A DNA stretch of 64,000 nucleotides from G963665005 sp963665005. Lineage in GTDB: Bacteria; Bacillota; Clostridia; Christensenellales; SZUA-584. The stretch covers positions 1,488,001-1,552,000 of the forward strand of contig CAXXTQ010000001.1 of assembly GCA_963665005.2 (NCBI GenBank), read 5' to 3'. The notes under the pieces are model-generated. The model was not told the DNA's origin, searched no databases, and saw only the letters and a list, made by a program, of their open reading frames with translations. A program made the translations under genes and the position numbers. Shown in pieces: positions 34,540-42,661 of this stretch (positions are counted from its first letter, which is position 1; every line of letters starts with the position of its first letter).

Positions 34540-34974
34540 ATGCAAATATATATTAAAATCAATGAGCGAACCGTGTCGGTGGATGTTTCCGTTGAAGTGT
34601 ACGAATACATTGATCAAGCCAATCATAAAACCGAAAACTTAACCCATGAAAAGCGGCGGCATTGGGATGATCGAGAATATGACGAAGCCACAATATTTCA
34701 CGAATGCAATCGAAGCTACACCGAAACGCCGGAGCAATGGCTTATCCGCAAGGAAACCTTCCAGGAAATCGCGGAAGCGCTGGAGAGCTGTACAGAAGTA
34801 CAGCGTCGGCGCTTTTTACTTTTTGCGTTGGAAGGGTTGAGCTATTCCGAGATTGCAAAGCGCTGCGACTGCTCCAAGGGCGCCGTGCAGGACAGCATAG
34901 AAGCGGTACGAAAAAAGTGCAAAGATTTTTTGAATAGAGACCCTACGAAACGCGATTTTCGGGCTATACAGTGA
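34540..34974 (+). CDS. Sigma-70-like helix-turn-helix regulator of the mobilisation module
   Basis: 144 residues. N-terminal half as in the truncated copy at 3589; the C-terminal half (EVQRRRFLLFALEGLSYSEIAKRCDCSKGAVQDSIEAVRKKC) is a sigma region 4-type helix-turn-helix. The start at 34540 is chosen by the AAAGGA site and conservation with the other copy rather than the longer in-frame option at 34444. It probably activates module genes, perhaps including the recombinase; this is inferred. Confidence 0.78.
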   Translation: MQIYIKINERTVSVDVSVEVYEYIDQANHKTENLTHEKRRHWDDREYDEATIFHECNRSYTETPEQWLIRKETFQEIAEALESCTEVQRRRFLLFALEGLSYSEIAKRCDCSKGAVQDSIEAVRKKCKDFLNRDPTKRDFRAIQ

Positions 34975-35060
34975 GGGGCTTTTTGCCCTATCACATTCGC
35001 GAGAGGGACAGGCAGTTTTCCAAGCTGCACTGTCCCTCTTGCTGTTTGGAGGTTTAGCCC

Positions 35061-35492
35061 ATGCAAATCATCAATCTGCGCAAACAGTACCCTGGTCTCT
35101 ATACCGAGGACGTGTTTTTGGAAGTCTCCGACGACGTGGCCGAGGACATACTGTTGGCGACCCGTCAGGAGAACAACTACCGCCAACGCACATTCCGGCA
35201 TAAGGCATACTACTCTCTTGACCGAGGCGACGGTATTGAAAACGATGCGCTTCATTTTACACCTTCGCCCGAAGAAATCTTTCTCCGGCAGGTATCGCTG
35301 GAACAGCTTCAGGAAGCCATCAACCACCTACCGCCTATCCAGATGCGGCGCGTTTACGCACATTACATTCTTGGAATGAAGAAGGTGGACATCGCCCGCG
35401 CCGAAGGCGTGTGCGGCAGTGGCGTATGTTCCACAATTCAGGCGGGCTTGAAGAATCTTCGGCGCTATTTTGAGAAGAAAAAATGGAAATAA
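35061..35492 (+). CDS. Second sigma region-4-like regulator of the module
   Basis: 143 residues, nearly identical to the protein at 4015-4449, with the same PPIQMRRVYAHYILGMKKVDIARAEGV helix-turn-helix. ATG follows TTGGAGG at 8 nt. Two different small sigma-like genes in tandem are a constant of both modules. Confidence 0.77.
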   Translation: MQIINLRKQYPGLYTEDVFLEVSDDVAEDILLATRQENNYRQRTFRHKAYYSLDRGDGIENDALHFTPSPEEIFLRQVSLEQLQEAINHLPPIQMRRVYAHYILGMKKVDIARAEGVCGSGVCSTIQAGLKNLRRYFEKKKWK

Positions 35493-35504
35493 AGGAGGAT
35501 GACA

Positions 35505-35741
35505 ATGGAAAAGTACAAAGAACAAATTGAGTCGGTTCAGGAGAAAATCCGACAGCTTAAAAACCGCCAGAAGGTATTGCTGAGAAAGCAATCCGACGCC
35601 GAACGTAAGGCGCGGACGCGCCGCCTCATTGAGCGCGGAGCCATTTTGGAGAGCGTTTTCCCCGAAGTCGTATCCATGACGAACGAAAAGGTGAAGGCGT
35701 TTTTGGAGAAAATGCGGCGTCCTAATGAGAGCATGGAGTAG
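35505..35741 (+). CDS. Small coiled-coil protein, DUF3847-like
   Basis: 78 residues, paralogue of 4463-4699, with the same coiled-coil N-terminus and ARTRRLIERGAILES motif. AAAGGAGG at 35491-35498 lies 7 nt before ATG 35505 and only 1 nt before ATG 35499, so the former start is used. Confidence 0.75.
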   Translation: MEKYKEQIESVQEKIRQLKNRQKVLLRKQSDAERKARTRRLIERGAILESVFPEVVSMTNEKVKAFLEKMRRPNESME

Positions 35742-35751
35742 CTGCCGGTTC

Positions 35752-35932
35752 CGTAGGCGCACTTATGCACCCTTACGGGTTCGTGCGCTCTGCGAGGCTT
35801 GCGCTCTGACGAGCGCGATGGGGAGCTACACTCCCCAAACCTCTTGTGTCCTCACAGCCGGGCGCATCCTCTCTGCGGAGAATACGTCCGGCATGAGGTC
35901 TATCGCCCGCCGCTACGAAGGAAGGTAAACGT
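35752..35932 (+). other. Candidate origin of transfer of the second module
   Basis: Matches the block at 5488-5660 and carries the same hairpins (GCACCC-ttac-GGGT, GCGCTC-tgac-GAGCGC, GGGG...CCCC). The sequence leads directly into the relaxase gene. It is uninterrupted here, showing the ancestral spacing before the 770 bp insertion in the other module. Confidence 0.45.
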
Positions 35933-37366
35933 ATGGCGATCTATCATTGCAGCATCAAAATCATAAAACGCAGCCAAGGCCGGAGCGCCGTGGCGGCGGC
36001 CGCCTACCGAAGCGGAAAAAAGCTGACCAACGAGTGGGACGGTATGACCCATGATTACACCCGCAAAGGTGGCGTTGTTCATACGGAAATACTATTGCCC
36101 AGATATGCGCCCCCGGCGTTTCAAGACCGCTCCGCTCTTTGGAACAGAGTGGAGGTAATTGAGAAAAGCCGTAATGCCCAGCTCGCTCGCGAGATTGAAA
36201 TCGCCCTGCCGGTGGAACTGAGCCGAAAAGAACAAATCAGTCTTGTCCGTGACTATATCCAAAATACTTTTGTGTCAGTGGGAATGTGCGCGGACGTGGC
36301 CATTCACGACAAAGGCGACGGCAATCCGCACGCACATATTCTGCTGACCATGCGCCCATTCAAGGAGGACGGCTCATGGGACGCAAAGTGCATGAAGGAA
36401 TATGATCTCGACAAACATGGGCAGCGTATCCGGCTGAAAAGCGGCGTGTTCAAAAGCCATCGAGTGGATACCACCGACTGGAACGAATCGACCAAAGCCG
36501 AAGCATGGCGAGCGGCATGGGCCGTATATGCCAATCGCATTTTTGAGGAAAAAGGGCTGTCGGAGCGTATCGACCACCGCAGCTATGAACGTCAGGGCGT
36601 AGAGCAGATGCCGACCGCCCACATGGGCGTGGCCGCGACGCAGATGGAACGCCGGGGCATTCATACCGATAAGGGCGGCGTCAATCGGGAGATTGCCGCT
36701 CAGAACAAATTGCTGAAAAAAATCAAGGCGCGTCTGACCCGGCTTTATAACTGGTCAAAGGAGCAAGCCGCACAGCCTGGCAAAAAGCGCAGTGTTTTGG
36801 AACAACTCCGGCAGGCACAAAACACGATACAAACCGCTCCTACCTATGGCAAGGCCAGGGCGCGCAATGAGGACGTGGCGCTGTTCAATCTTCTGCAAGA
36901 GAGAAAGATATCGTCTATACCGATACTACATGAAAAAATCTCCGATATGAACCGCGAGTATTACTCTCTGCGGGGAAAGATTGCGAGCATCGAGCGCGAG
37001 CTTGGCAAACTCAATGAGCGACTTTCAATGTGGGAGCAGTACGAGGAAAACAAGAATGTATATCAGCAGCTTGCAACCTTGAAACCGGGTGTGCGGGATT
37101 CCTTCTCAGAAAAGCACCGTGTTGAACTGATCCTATTTGATTCCGCAGCCAACTACTTTGATGAGATGAAAGCCTTGGTCGAGGCCATTGAGCCGAAGAA
37201 ATGGCGGGCGGAAATTGAACGATTGACAGCTCATAAGGATTCTCTTTTCCAGCAGGTAAAAGACATGCGCGGAGACATTGCGCTTTTGGAGAAATTTCGC
37301 AAGTCCGCCGAGGGTATTCCAAGCGGCAGAAAACCAATGACTAAGGAGTCTGAATATGAACGTTAA
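35933..37366 (+). CDS. MobA/MobL-family relaxase (MOBQ type)
   Basis: 477 residues. Same domains as the relaxase at 5665: MAIYHCSIKIIKRSQGRSAVAAAAYRSG start with the expected catalytic tyrosine, NPHAHILLTMR metal site near residue 135, and a helical C-terminus. Substitutions between the two copies are scattered, indicating divergence rather than a recent duplication. With the serine recombinase downstream, this module has both the mobilisation and the excision function. Confidence 0.9.
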   Translation: MAIYHCSIKIIKRSQGRSAVAAAAYRSGKKLTNEWDGMTHDYTRKGGVVHTEILLPRYAPPAFQDRSALWNRVEVIEKSRNAQLAREIEIALPVELSRKEQISLVRDYIQNTFVSVGMCADVAIHDKGDGNPHAHILLTMRPFKEDGSWDAKCMKEYDLDKHGQRIRLKSGVFKSHRVDTTDWNESTKAEAWRAAWAVYANRIFEEKGLSERIDHRSYERQGVEQMPTAHMGVAATQMERRGIHTDKGGVNREIAAQNKLLKKIKARLTRLYNWSKEQAAQPGKKRSVLEQLRQAQNTIQTAPTYGKARARNEDVALFNLLQERKISSIPILHEKISDMNREYYSLRGKIASIERELGKLNERLSMWEQYEENKNVYQQLATLKPGVRDSFSEKHRVELILFDSAANYFDEMKALVEAIEPKKWRAEIERLTAHKDSLFQQVKDMRGDIALLEKFRKSAEGIPSGRKPMTKESEYER

Positions 37367-37460
37367 AATACACCTCAAAATGATACCGAAAGAGAACATT
37401 CGCATATCCATCTATCCTATCCCTATCCATCCATCTCCCGTTCTTGAAAAGGAGCCTACA

Positions 37461-37565
37461 ATGACGAAATACCCTAAGAATGATACCGAAAAGCGACAGA
37501 AAATCCGTGATGCCGTTATATGCCTCCGTCACGGTTCAAAGGAGTGTTTGCTATGCCGAGGATGA
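37461..37565 (+). CDS. 34-residue module microprotein
   Basis: MTKYPKNDTEKRQKIRD... ending CLLCRG. ATG at 37461 is placed 7 nt after AAAAGGAG. Its stop overlaps the start of the next gene by 13 bp. The frame stays open upstream to 37356, but the strong ribosome binding site supports this shorter form. A copy whose start codon is lost is at 7189. Function unknown; the CxxC end may bind metal. Confidence 0.55.
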   Translation: MTKYPKNDTEKRQKIRDAVICLRHGSKECLLCRG

Positions 37566-37738
37566 GCAAGAAGCGGAAGCTGGAATGGGCGTACTTTCTC
37601 AATCATCGGAACCGCATCAACTACAACGAACTGTGCCGGAAATGCGTTCATAGCTGCAAGCAGAGCTTTCGGGCTGAGGTGATGGCATGCCCGCGCTATC
37701 AGTCCAAGCGCGCCAAGGAGGGCCGTCATGAATCATGA
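37553..37738 (+). CDS. Small cysteine-rich module protein (putative zinc-binding)
   Basis: 61 residues, nearly identical to 7281-7454 with four more residues at the end. It has the C-x2-C-x3-C and ACPRY cysteines. The C-terminal codons overlap the next gene's start. Conserved between both modules, so under selection. Confidence 0.65.
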   Translation: MPRMSKKRKLEWAYFLNHRNRINYNELCRKCVHSCKQSFRAEVMACPRYQSKRAKEGRHES

Positions 37739-37913
37739 TAACAGCCAAAAGATAAAAGGGTTAGTACCAGCCGGAAAAAGAAAAGGTAATACGCGGTTCG
37801 TCGTGGTGCGTGAATACCAAGGGAACCAAAGTATGCAATCCGCTTTCCGGCAGGTCGTCGAAAACCGTGTATGCGAGCAGTATGAGCAATGGATGGAGCG
37901 AAAATCCGAATAG
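37728..37913 (+). CDS. Small hypothetical protein preceding the recombinase gene
   Basis: 61 residues, basic N-terminus and the segment TRFVVVREYQGNQSMQSAFRQVVENRVCEQYEQW. Short proteins with an EY-G-QSM-AF pattern are often encoded just upstream of large serine recombinases. It takes the place held by TnpW in the other module but is unrelated to it. GGAGG precedes the ATG. Confidence 0.6.
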   Translation: MNHDNSQKIKGLVPAGKRKGNTRFVVVREYQGNQSMQSAFRQVVENRVCEQYEQWMERKSE

Positions 37914-37984
37914 CGGAATTGAAAAAACGACGGGGACATGGTATAATTCCGGTATCGTGTCCCTGTTCATTTAAGGAGAACCAA

Positions 37985-39625
37985 ATGAACAGGAAAATCA
38001 AATCTATCCATCCCATCACCGCCCTGTATTGCCGTCTTTCCATTGAGGACGGGCGCGACAACGAAAGCATGAGTATATCCAATCAGAAATCTATGCTCAA
38101 GGACTACGCAGAAAAGAACGGTATGCGCGAGTACGCCTACTACGTTGACGACGGGTACACGGGCCGGAATTTCAACCGTCCCGGTTTCCAGCGCATGATT
38201 TCGGATATAGAATCTGGTAAGATCAATTGTGTGATCACCAAAGACCTGTCCCGCCTTGGCCGCAACTACATTGAAGCAGGCAGCTACATTGAGATATTCT
38301 TTCCGCGTCATAACGTTCGGTACATTGCCGTTGCGGATAATGTGGACAGTTCGAATCGACAGGAAATGGACATTACGCCGTTCAAGAATATTTTGAACGA
38401 TATGTATAGCCGGGATATCTCCAAGAAGGTTTTAGCTGGACGTATGGCGCAATCCCGTCAAGGAAAATTCGGCGGTGGTCCAACGCCTTACGGCCTGATG
38501 CGTGACCCGAAGAACAGAGGGCATTTGATCATTGATCCCAAAACTGCGCCAACCGTTAAGCTGGTCTATGACCTTGCGTCGAATGGATATGGCGCGATGC
38601 GGATTGCCAAGCATCTTCTCGAACATAGGATACCGATCACGCGGAGCAGAACCGCGAAGACCGATGTGAATTATTACTCATGGAGCGGTAACGTCATCTG
38701 CAAGATGCTCAGGAATCCGGTTTACCGGGGCGCGCATGTGGTCTGTAAAACCCATCAGAAGGCGATCCGTTCCAACACGTTCAATTTCATTCCCCGCGAC
38801 CAATGGGAGATCGTCGAGGACAGCCATGAGGCTATTGTCCCGAAAGAGCAATGGGAACAGGTACAAAAGCTCATAGACCGTCGCCCGCCCATCATGCAGG
38901 GAAACGACTGCCCATTCTACAATCTGTTTCACGGGTTGATATGCTGCGCGACCTGTGGGAGATCAATGCAGGTGCGATATGAGAAGGTTGGCCGCGCTGA
39001 TATTAACCGTACAACGAAACAAAAGCGGGAGCCGATTGATAAGGCATATTATATCTGTCAGACGTATAATCGGCTGGGGAAGAACGCCTGCACCAGCCAC
39101 AAGATCGAAGCCCGCGACCTGTATAATCTTGTGCTGGCTGATATCCGGGAACACGCGAAAAAAGCTCTAAGGGACTCCGATAGCTTCTATGTTCAGCTCG
39201 CCAAAAAGCTGGAGTTGCGGCACAGCGTTGACGAAAGAACACTTAAGAAAGAATTGGACACCTTAGCCGAACGGAGTAAAGAAATTGACGCGCTATTCAT
39301 GAGTCTGTATGAGGATAAGGCGAAGGGCATTCTGACTGAGCAGCGGTTCGTAATGATGACGGATAAGCTGGAGCGGGAACAAACGCAGGGCAAGGCGCGG
39401 ATACAGGAGATCATGGACGAGCTTGGTTGTGCCGATGACCGGAGTCGGGATGTACGAAGCTTCATAGAGGAAGTTGGTCAATATTCTGCCATTGAGGAAC
39501 TGGACGAGATGATTGTGCATCGGCTGATTGACAAAATCGTTGTGAGCCATGCCCATATTGAAAACGGCGAAAAGGTTCAGGAGGTCAGGCTCGTATATAA
39601 CTTTGTAGGTGAGCTGGAGAAATAA
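37985..39625 (+). CDS. Large serine recombinase (TnpX/TndX-like)
   Basis: 546 residues from ATG at 37985, set by TTAAGGAG; a longer in-frame start at 37889 lacks one. Resolvase domain at 8-160 with the nucleophile serine in LYCRLSIEDG and the SRLGRNY motif, recombinase domain at 165-300 (GGPTPYGL, GNVICKMLRNPVYRG), zinc ribbon CCATCGRSM...YICQTYNRLGKNAC, then a coiled coil (TLKKELDTLAERSKEIDALF...). Such enzymes excise and integrate elements at 2-bp cores (GA in Tn4451). It can account for the GG/GA-cored insertion in virB4, although it lies 6 kb inside the element. Confidence 0.93.
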   Translation: MNRKIKSIHPITALYCRLSIEDGRDNESMSISNQKSMLKDYAEKNGMREYAYYVDDGYTGRNFNRPGFQRMISDIESGKINCVITKDLSRLGRNYIEAGSYIEIFFPRHNVRYIAVADNVDSSNRQEMDITPFKNILNDMYSRDISKKVLAGRMAQSRQGKFGGGPTPYGLMRDPKNRGHLIIDPKTAPTVKLVYDLASNGYGAMRIAKHLLEHRIPITRSRTAKTDVNYYSWSGNVICKMLRNPVYRGAHVVCKTHQKAIRSNTFNFIPRDQWEIVEDSHEAIVPKEQWEQVQKLIDRRPPIMQGNDCPFYNLFHGLICCATCGRSMQVRYEKVGRADINRTTKQKREPIDKAYYICQTYNRLGKNACTSHKIEARDLYNLVLADIREHAKKALRDSDSFYVQLAKKLELRHSVDERTLKKELDTLAERSKEIDALFMSLYEDKAKGILTEQRFVMMTDKLEREQTQGKARIQEIMDELGCADDRSRDVRSFIEEVGQYSAIEELDEMIVHRLIDKIVVSHAHIENGEKVQEVRLVYNFVGELEK

Positions 39626-39639
39626 TTGATAACCTCCGA

Positions 39640-39680
39640 CAGCCCTCCTCCTCAGTGTGAGTTGGAGAGCTGTTTTTCTT
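39640..39680 (+). terminator. Terminator after the recombinase gene
   Basis: CAGC and CTCC (39640-39648) pair with GGAG and GCTG (39664-39672), followed by TTTTTCTTTTTT. Confidence 0.7.
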
Positions 39681-39709
39681 TTTTATGCTTGTTTAAAGAA
39701 TGTATAAAG

Positions 39710-39738
39710 TTGAATAATGGGAAAATTTGTAGTAGAAT
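39710..39738 (+). promoter_or_regulatory. Promoter of the putative defence operon
   Basis: TTGAAT (39710-39715) and TAGAAT (39733-39738) are spaced 17 bp apart, with TGTAGTAGAAT giving a possible extended element. It precedes the three-gene operon. Confidence 0.5.
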
Positions 39739-40055
39739 GGATTTAAGATTCTAGAAAATGCTCGTATTTGAAGCGAGAAATCAGCAGTTCAAAGCAGTCG
39801 AAGTAAAGCTGACAACCATAATAATCCACTTATGCCCTAAAGGGAAAGACAAACTTATGAAGATTGCAATTGCATTGGGTGGTTTAAGTAGGTAAAGGGG
39901 CGATTGTTACGGGACATGAGCGTATTGGTTTTTTACCCCATACAAAACAATGGAGGGCGATTATTAATCAACTCGTCCAGTTTAGTGACGGCGAAATCCC
40001 CGTTACACAGATTACTAACGGTACGCTTAATGCTGTTAAAAATACATATGAAAAA

Positions 40056-40688
40056 ATGCCATATGATGAATCTATTATAAAAGCCCTCTCCTTCATTACT
40101 ACACTTTCCTTTTCAGCAAAACTTGAGAATCAAGTTGATTTCTTGAATGAACATGGCTATTCTGTAGATTCTCAGTTATCATTAATCTCATTAATGGTCA
40201 GCGCACAAAATTACATTACAACCGATTATGGCTCTTTAGAAGTAAATAAGTTAGCTAAGGATGCCGCAATGCAAGCGGTTATTGATTACCAACAACGGCA
40301 TGAGTCTAATCAACTTTCTATGTTTTCAGAGCAATCACAAAATGTCTGGGAAAGTGTTGGGACTGGAGCGGCTTTTTGTGAAATGGCGCGAACTTTTTTT
40401 GCATCATTTACAGAAAGACAATTAAAGTATTACATAGAACGGGCAGCCGCTAGCAATATAGATAACTACGAAACCTTAAAAACGTTCAATCAAGAGTTAT
40501 CTTTGCAGTCAAAAGCTATTGCCGACCATACCTTTGAAATCTCTAAATTAACTCAATCCTTTGCCGCTGCTTGGTTTAATAAAAATGCTATTGATTCTAT
40601 ACCAAACGAAAAGCAGGTAGAAAATTTCCTTAGAATGTCCTTTGGTAAATTACGCGAGGAATTCCGAAGGGAGGCTGATGGGCAATGA
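40056..40688 (+). CDS. Uncharacterised helical protein, first gene of the QueC-helicase operon
   Basis: 210 residues from the first ATG, but coding sequence very probably begins earlier. The frame is open from 39888 and upstream codons read TGHERIGFLPHTKQWRAI..., a well-formed protein start with no ATG, GTG or TTG. The true start may be ATT near 39903, or a small deletion removed it. The protein is predicted to be almost entirely helical, with no catalytic motif or membrane segment that I can recognise. Its stop overlaps the start of the QueC-like gene (ATGA), so the two are tightly coupled. I do not recognise the family. Confidence 0.7.
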   Translation: MPYDESIIKALSFITTLSFSAKLENQVDFLNEHGYSVDSQLSLISLMVSAQNYITTDYGSLEVNKLAKDAAMQAVIDYQQRHESNQLSMFSEQSQNVWESVGTGAAFCEMARTFFASFTERQLKYYIERAAASNIDNYETLKTFNQELSLQSKAIADHTFEISKLTQSFAAAWFNKNAIDSIPNEKQVENFLRMSFGKLREEFRREADGQ

Positions 40689-42568
40689 TCCAACAGACTC
40701 CTACTATGATTCGTGTTAATTGTGGGGAAATTTGTACAACCACTGAATGTACAGCATCTGAAATCAATCTACTTCACACCGATATGGGTGACTTAACTTC
40801 GAATATTACCATTGGTTACGAAAGATTTGTTAAAAATCCTGATGAATTACCGGGTAGAATTCTTGATTTGTTACAGATTGCTGCTTATATATTTTGTGGC
40901 GATCGAATGGCTAATCGTGGTAAACGGGATAGCCTAAACAACGATTCATGGGCACGTACTTTTGAATTCCATATTCCTGTGCTAGATATAGAATTTTGGA
41001 ACAGTGAAAAAACCAAAAAAGTACTAACTGATGTCTTAACGTTTTTAACAGGGGACCGTAGTTTTAGCTTTATCTTTTCAAAATCGGACAAGAACCCCGC
41101 AGAAATAAAGAACAAACAATTGTCATTGTTTTCAGAAGAATATAGCGATCCGATCGAGGCCCAAAAAACAGATATTATGCTTTTTTCTGGAGGACTTGAT
41201 TCTTTAGCGGGAGCCATTCAAAGACTCAATGAACACAGAAATCGGTTCTTATGTGTTGTTAGTCATAAGTCCAATAAATCTGTGATGCATACACAAGATA
41301 TGCTTATTTCCACCTTGAATATAAAATATGATAACAGAGCAAAGAAATACGGATTTGAATGCTGCAATCACAATGGATTGAAAAGTAAAGAAGAGACGCA
41401 ACGCACAAGAATATTTCTTTTTTCAGCAATTGCTTTTTCATTATGCCATTGTTATGGTAAGCATGAGTTTTATGTTTACGAAAATGGTATTACGAGTTTA
41501 AATTTATCAAAGCAAGCTGATGTAATTAATGCTCGTGCCAGTAGAACAACGCATCCAAAAACATTAGGGATGCTCCGTATATTTTATAGATTATTAGATT
41601 CTTCATTTGATATAAAAGCGCCTTATTATAATCAGACAAAAGCAGAAATTATGGAAGTGTTTAGAAAATATAATGAAGAACACTTGATTTCAAGTTCGGT
41701 TTCATGCAGTTCCTCCAGAACAAAGCCTGGACAAGTCCCCCATTGTGGATGCTGTTCACAATGTATTGACCGACGGTTTTCTATATTCGCGTCAGGCTTA
41801 GACGAATATGATGCCCCATATGCCAACGATTTTATTAATGCATTTCCAGATGATGACAACAATGAAACAAAGCAGCGGATTTATATTACTATGCGGTTAG
41901 CAAATCTTGAAGATATTTCGACTAAGGATGACTTTGTTAAAAAATATCCCTCTGATGTGATGGATATGATTCAATACTGGCAAGGTTCAAATAACGCTGA
42001 CGATAAATTGGATGAAATATATTCATTGGTTTGTCGATATGGAAAATCTGTTATTAACGCTGCAACCAGAATGCGGAATAAATATGATGACTTAACTCGG
42101 CCAATAAATAAAAATTCTTTGCTTGGGATAATATCGGAACGCAAATATATGAAAACGCCATGTTTCAATCGTGTTGCTGAAATTGATATGATCCTTAAAA
42201 AAGCTATTCCAGACATTTTTCAGAGAGAAAAGCCTAAGAACGAAAATGATTTCAATGACAAGTTACATGGTATTCTTAGTACTCGTGGAGAATTTACAAG
42301 AGAATATCCTGTGCTCCTATTTGGATTGTCTTCTTACAAAGCAGATCAAGCACAAGGAGACTTAATCATTGAGAGCAAATATATTAGAGGGAAAACATCG
42401 CCAAGTGTCGCCAGTGAGGGTATTTCTGCAGATATAATAAAAATACCAGAGGGTTATGGTGTGATGTTTGTAGTATATGATCCTGAAGGAAGTATAACTG
42501 ATTCCTTGAAATTTTCGTCAACATTTGAGACAAAACGCAAGGATTGTTATGTACGAGTATATAGATGA
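40685..42568 (+). CDS. QueC-like PP-loop protein with possible C-terminal nuclease domain
   Basis: 627 residues. The PP-loop ATP-binding motif SGGLDS is at 168-173. A QueC-like zinc cluster follows: C341, C354, C356, C357, C360. QueC makes 7-cyano-7-deazaguanine, but this protein is more than twice the usual 220-230 residues and has no queuosine genes nearby. Around 545-575, GDLIIESKYIRG (D559, E563, K565) resembles the ExK end of a PD-(D/E)XK nuclease; this is suggestive only. QueC-like proteins occur in Qat and in type IV CBASS defence systems. Coupled to the small gene upstream and 93 bp before a helicase gene, it is probably a defence component. Confidence 0.8.
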   Translation: MIQQTPTMIRVNCGEICTTTECTASEINLLHTDMGDLTSNITIGYERFVKNPDELPGRILDLLQIAAYIFCGDRMANRGKRDSLNNDSWARTFEFHIPVLDIEFWNSEKTKKVLTDVLTFLTGDRSFSFIFSKSDKNPAEIKNKQLSLFSEEYSDPIEAQKTDIMLFSGGLDSLAGAIQRLNEHRNRFLCVVSHKSNKSVMHTQDMLISTLNIKYDNRAKKYGFECCNHNGLKSKEETQRTRIFLFSAIAFSLCHCYGKHEFYVYENGITSLNLSKQADVINARASRTTHPKTLGMLRIFYRLLDSSFDIKAPYYNQTKAEIMEVFRKYNEEHLISSSVSCSSSRTKPGQVPHCGCCSQCIDRRFSIFASGLDEYDAPYANDFINAFPDDDNNETKQRIYITMRLANLEDISTKDDFVKKYPSDVMDMIQYWQGSNNADDKLDEIYSLVCRYGKSVINAATRMRNKYDDLTRPINKNSLLGIISERKYMKTPCFNRVAEIDMILKKAIPDIFQREKPKNENDFNDKLHGILSTRGEFTREYPVLLFGLSSYKADQAQGDLIIESKYIRGKTSPSVASEGISADIIKIPEGYGVMFVVYDPEGSITDSLKFSSTFETKRKDCYVRVYR

Positions 42569-42661
42569 TGGGACTAAAAAATAAGTAATGTATACAAATA
42601 AACTTGGATTTACTGCATTTTTATTAGACCATTAAACAAAAGTATTGTGGGAGTTGGTAAT

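Noticed and set aside
40685..42568. QueC-like gene as part of queuosine biosynthesis
   Set aside because: The protein is far longer than QueC and no queD, queE or queF gene is nearby. The neighbours are a helicase and an unknown helical protein on a mobile element.
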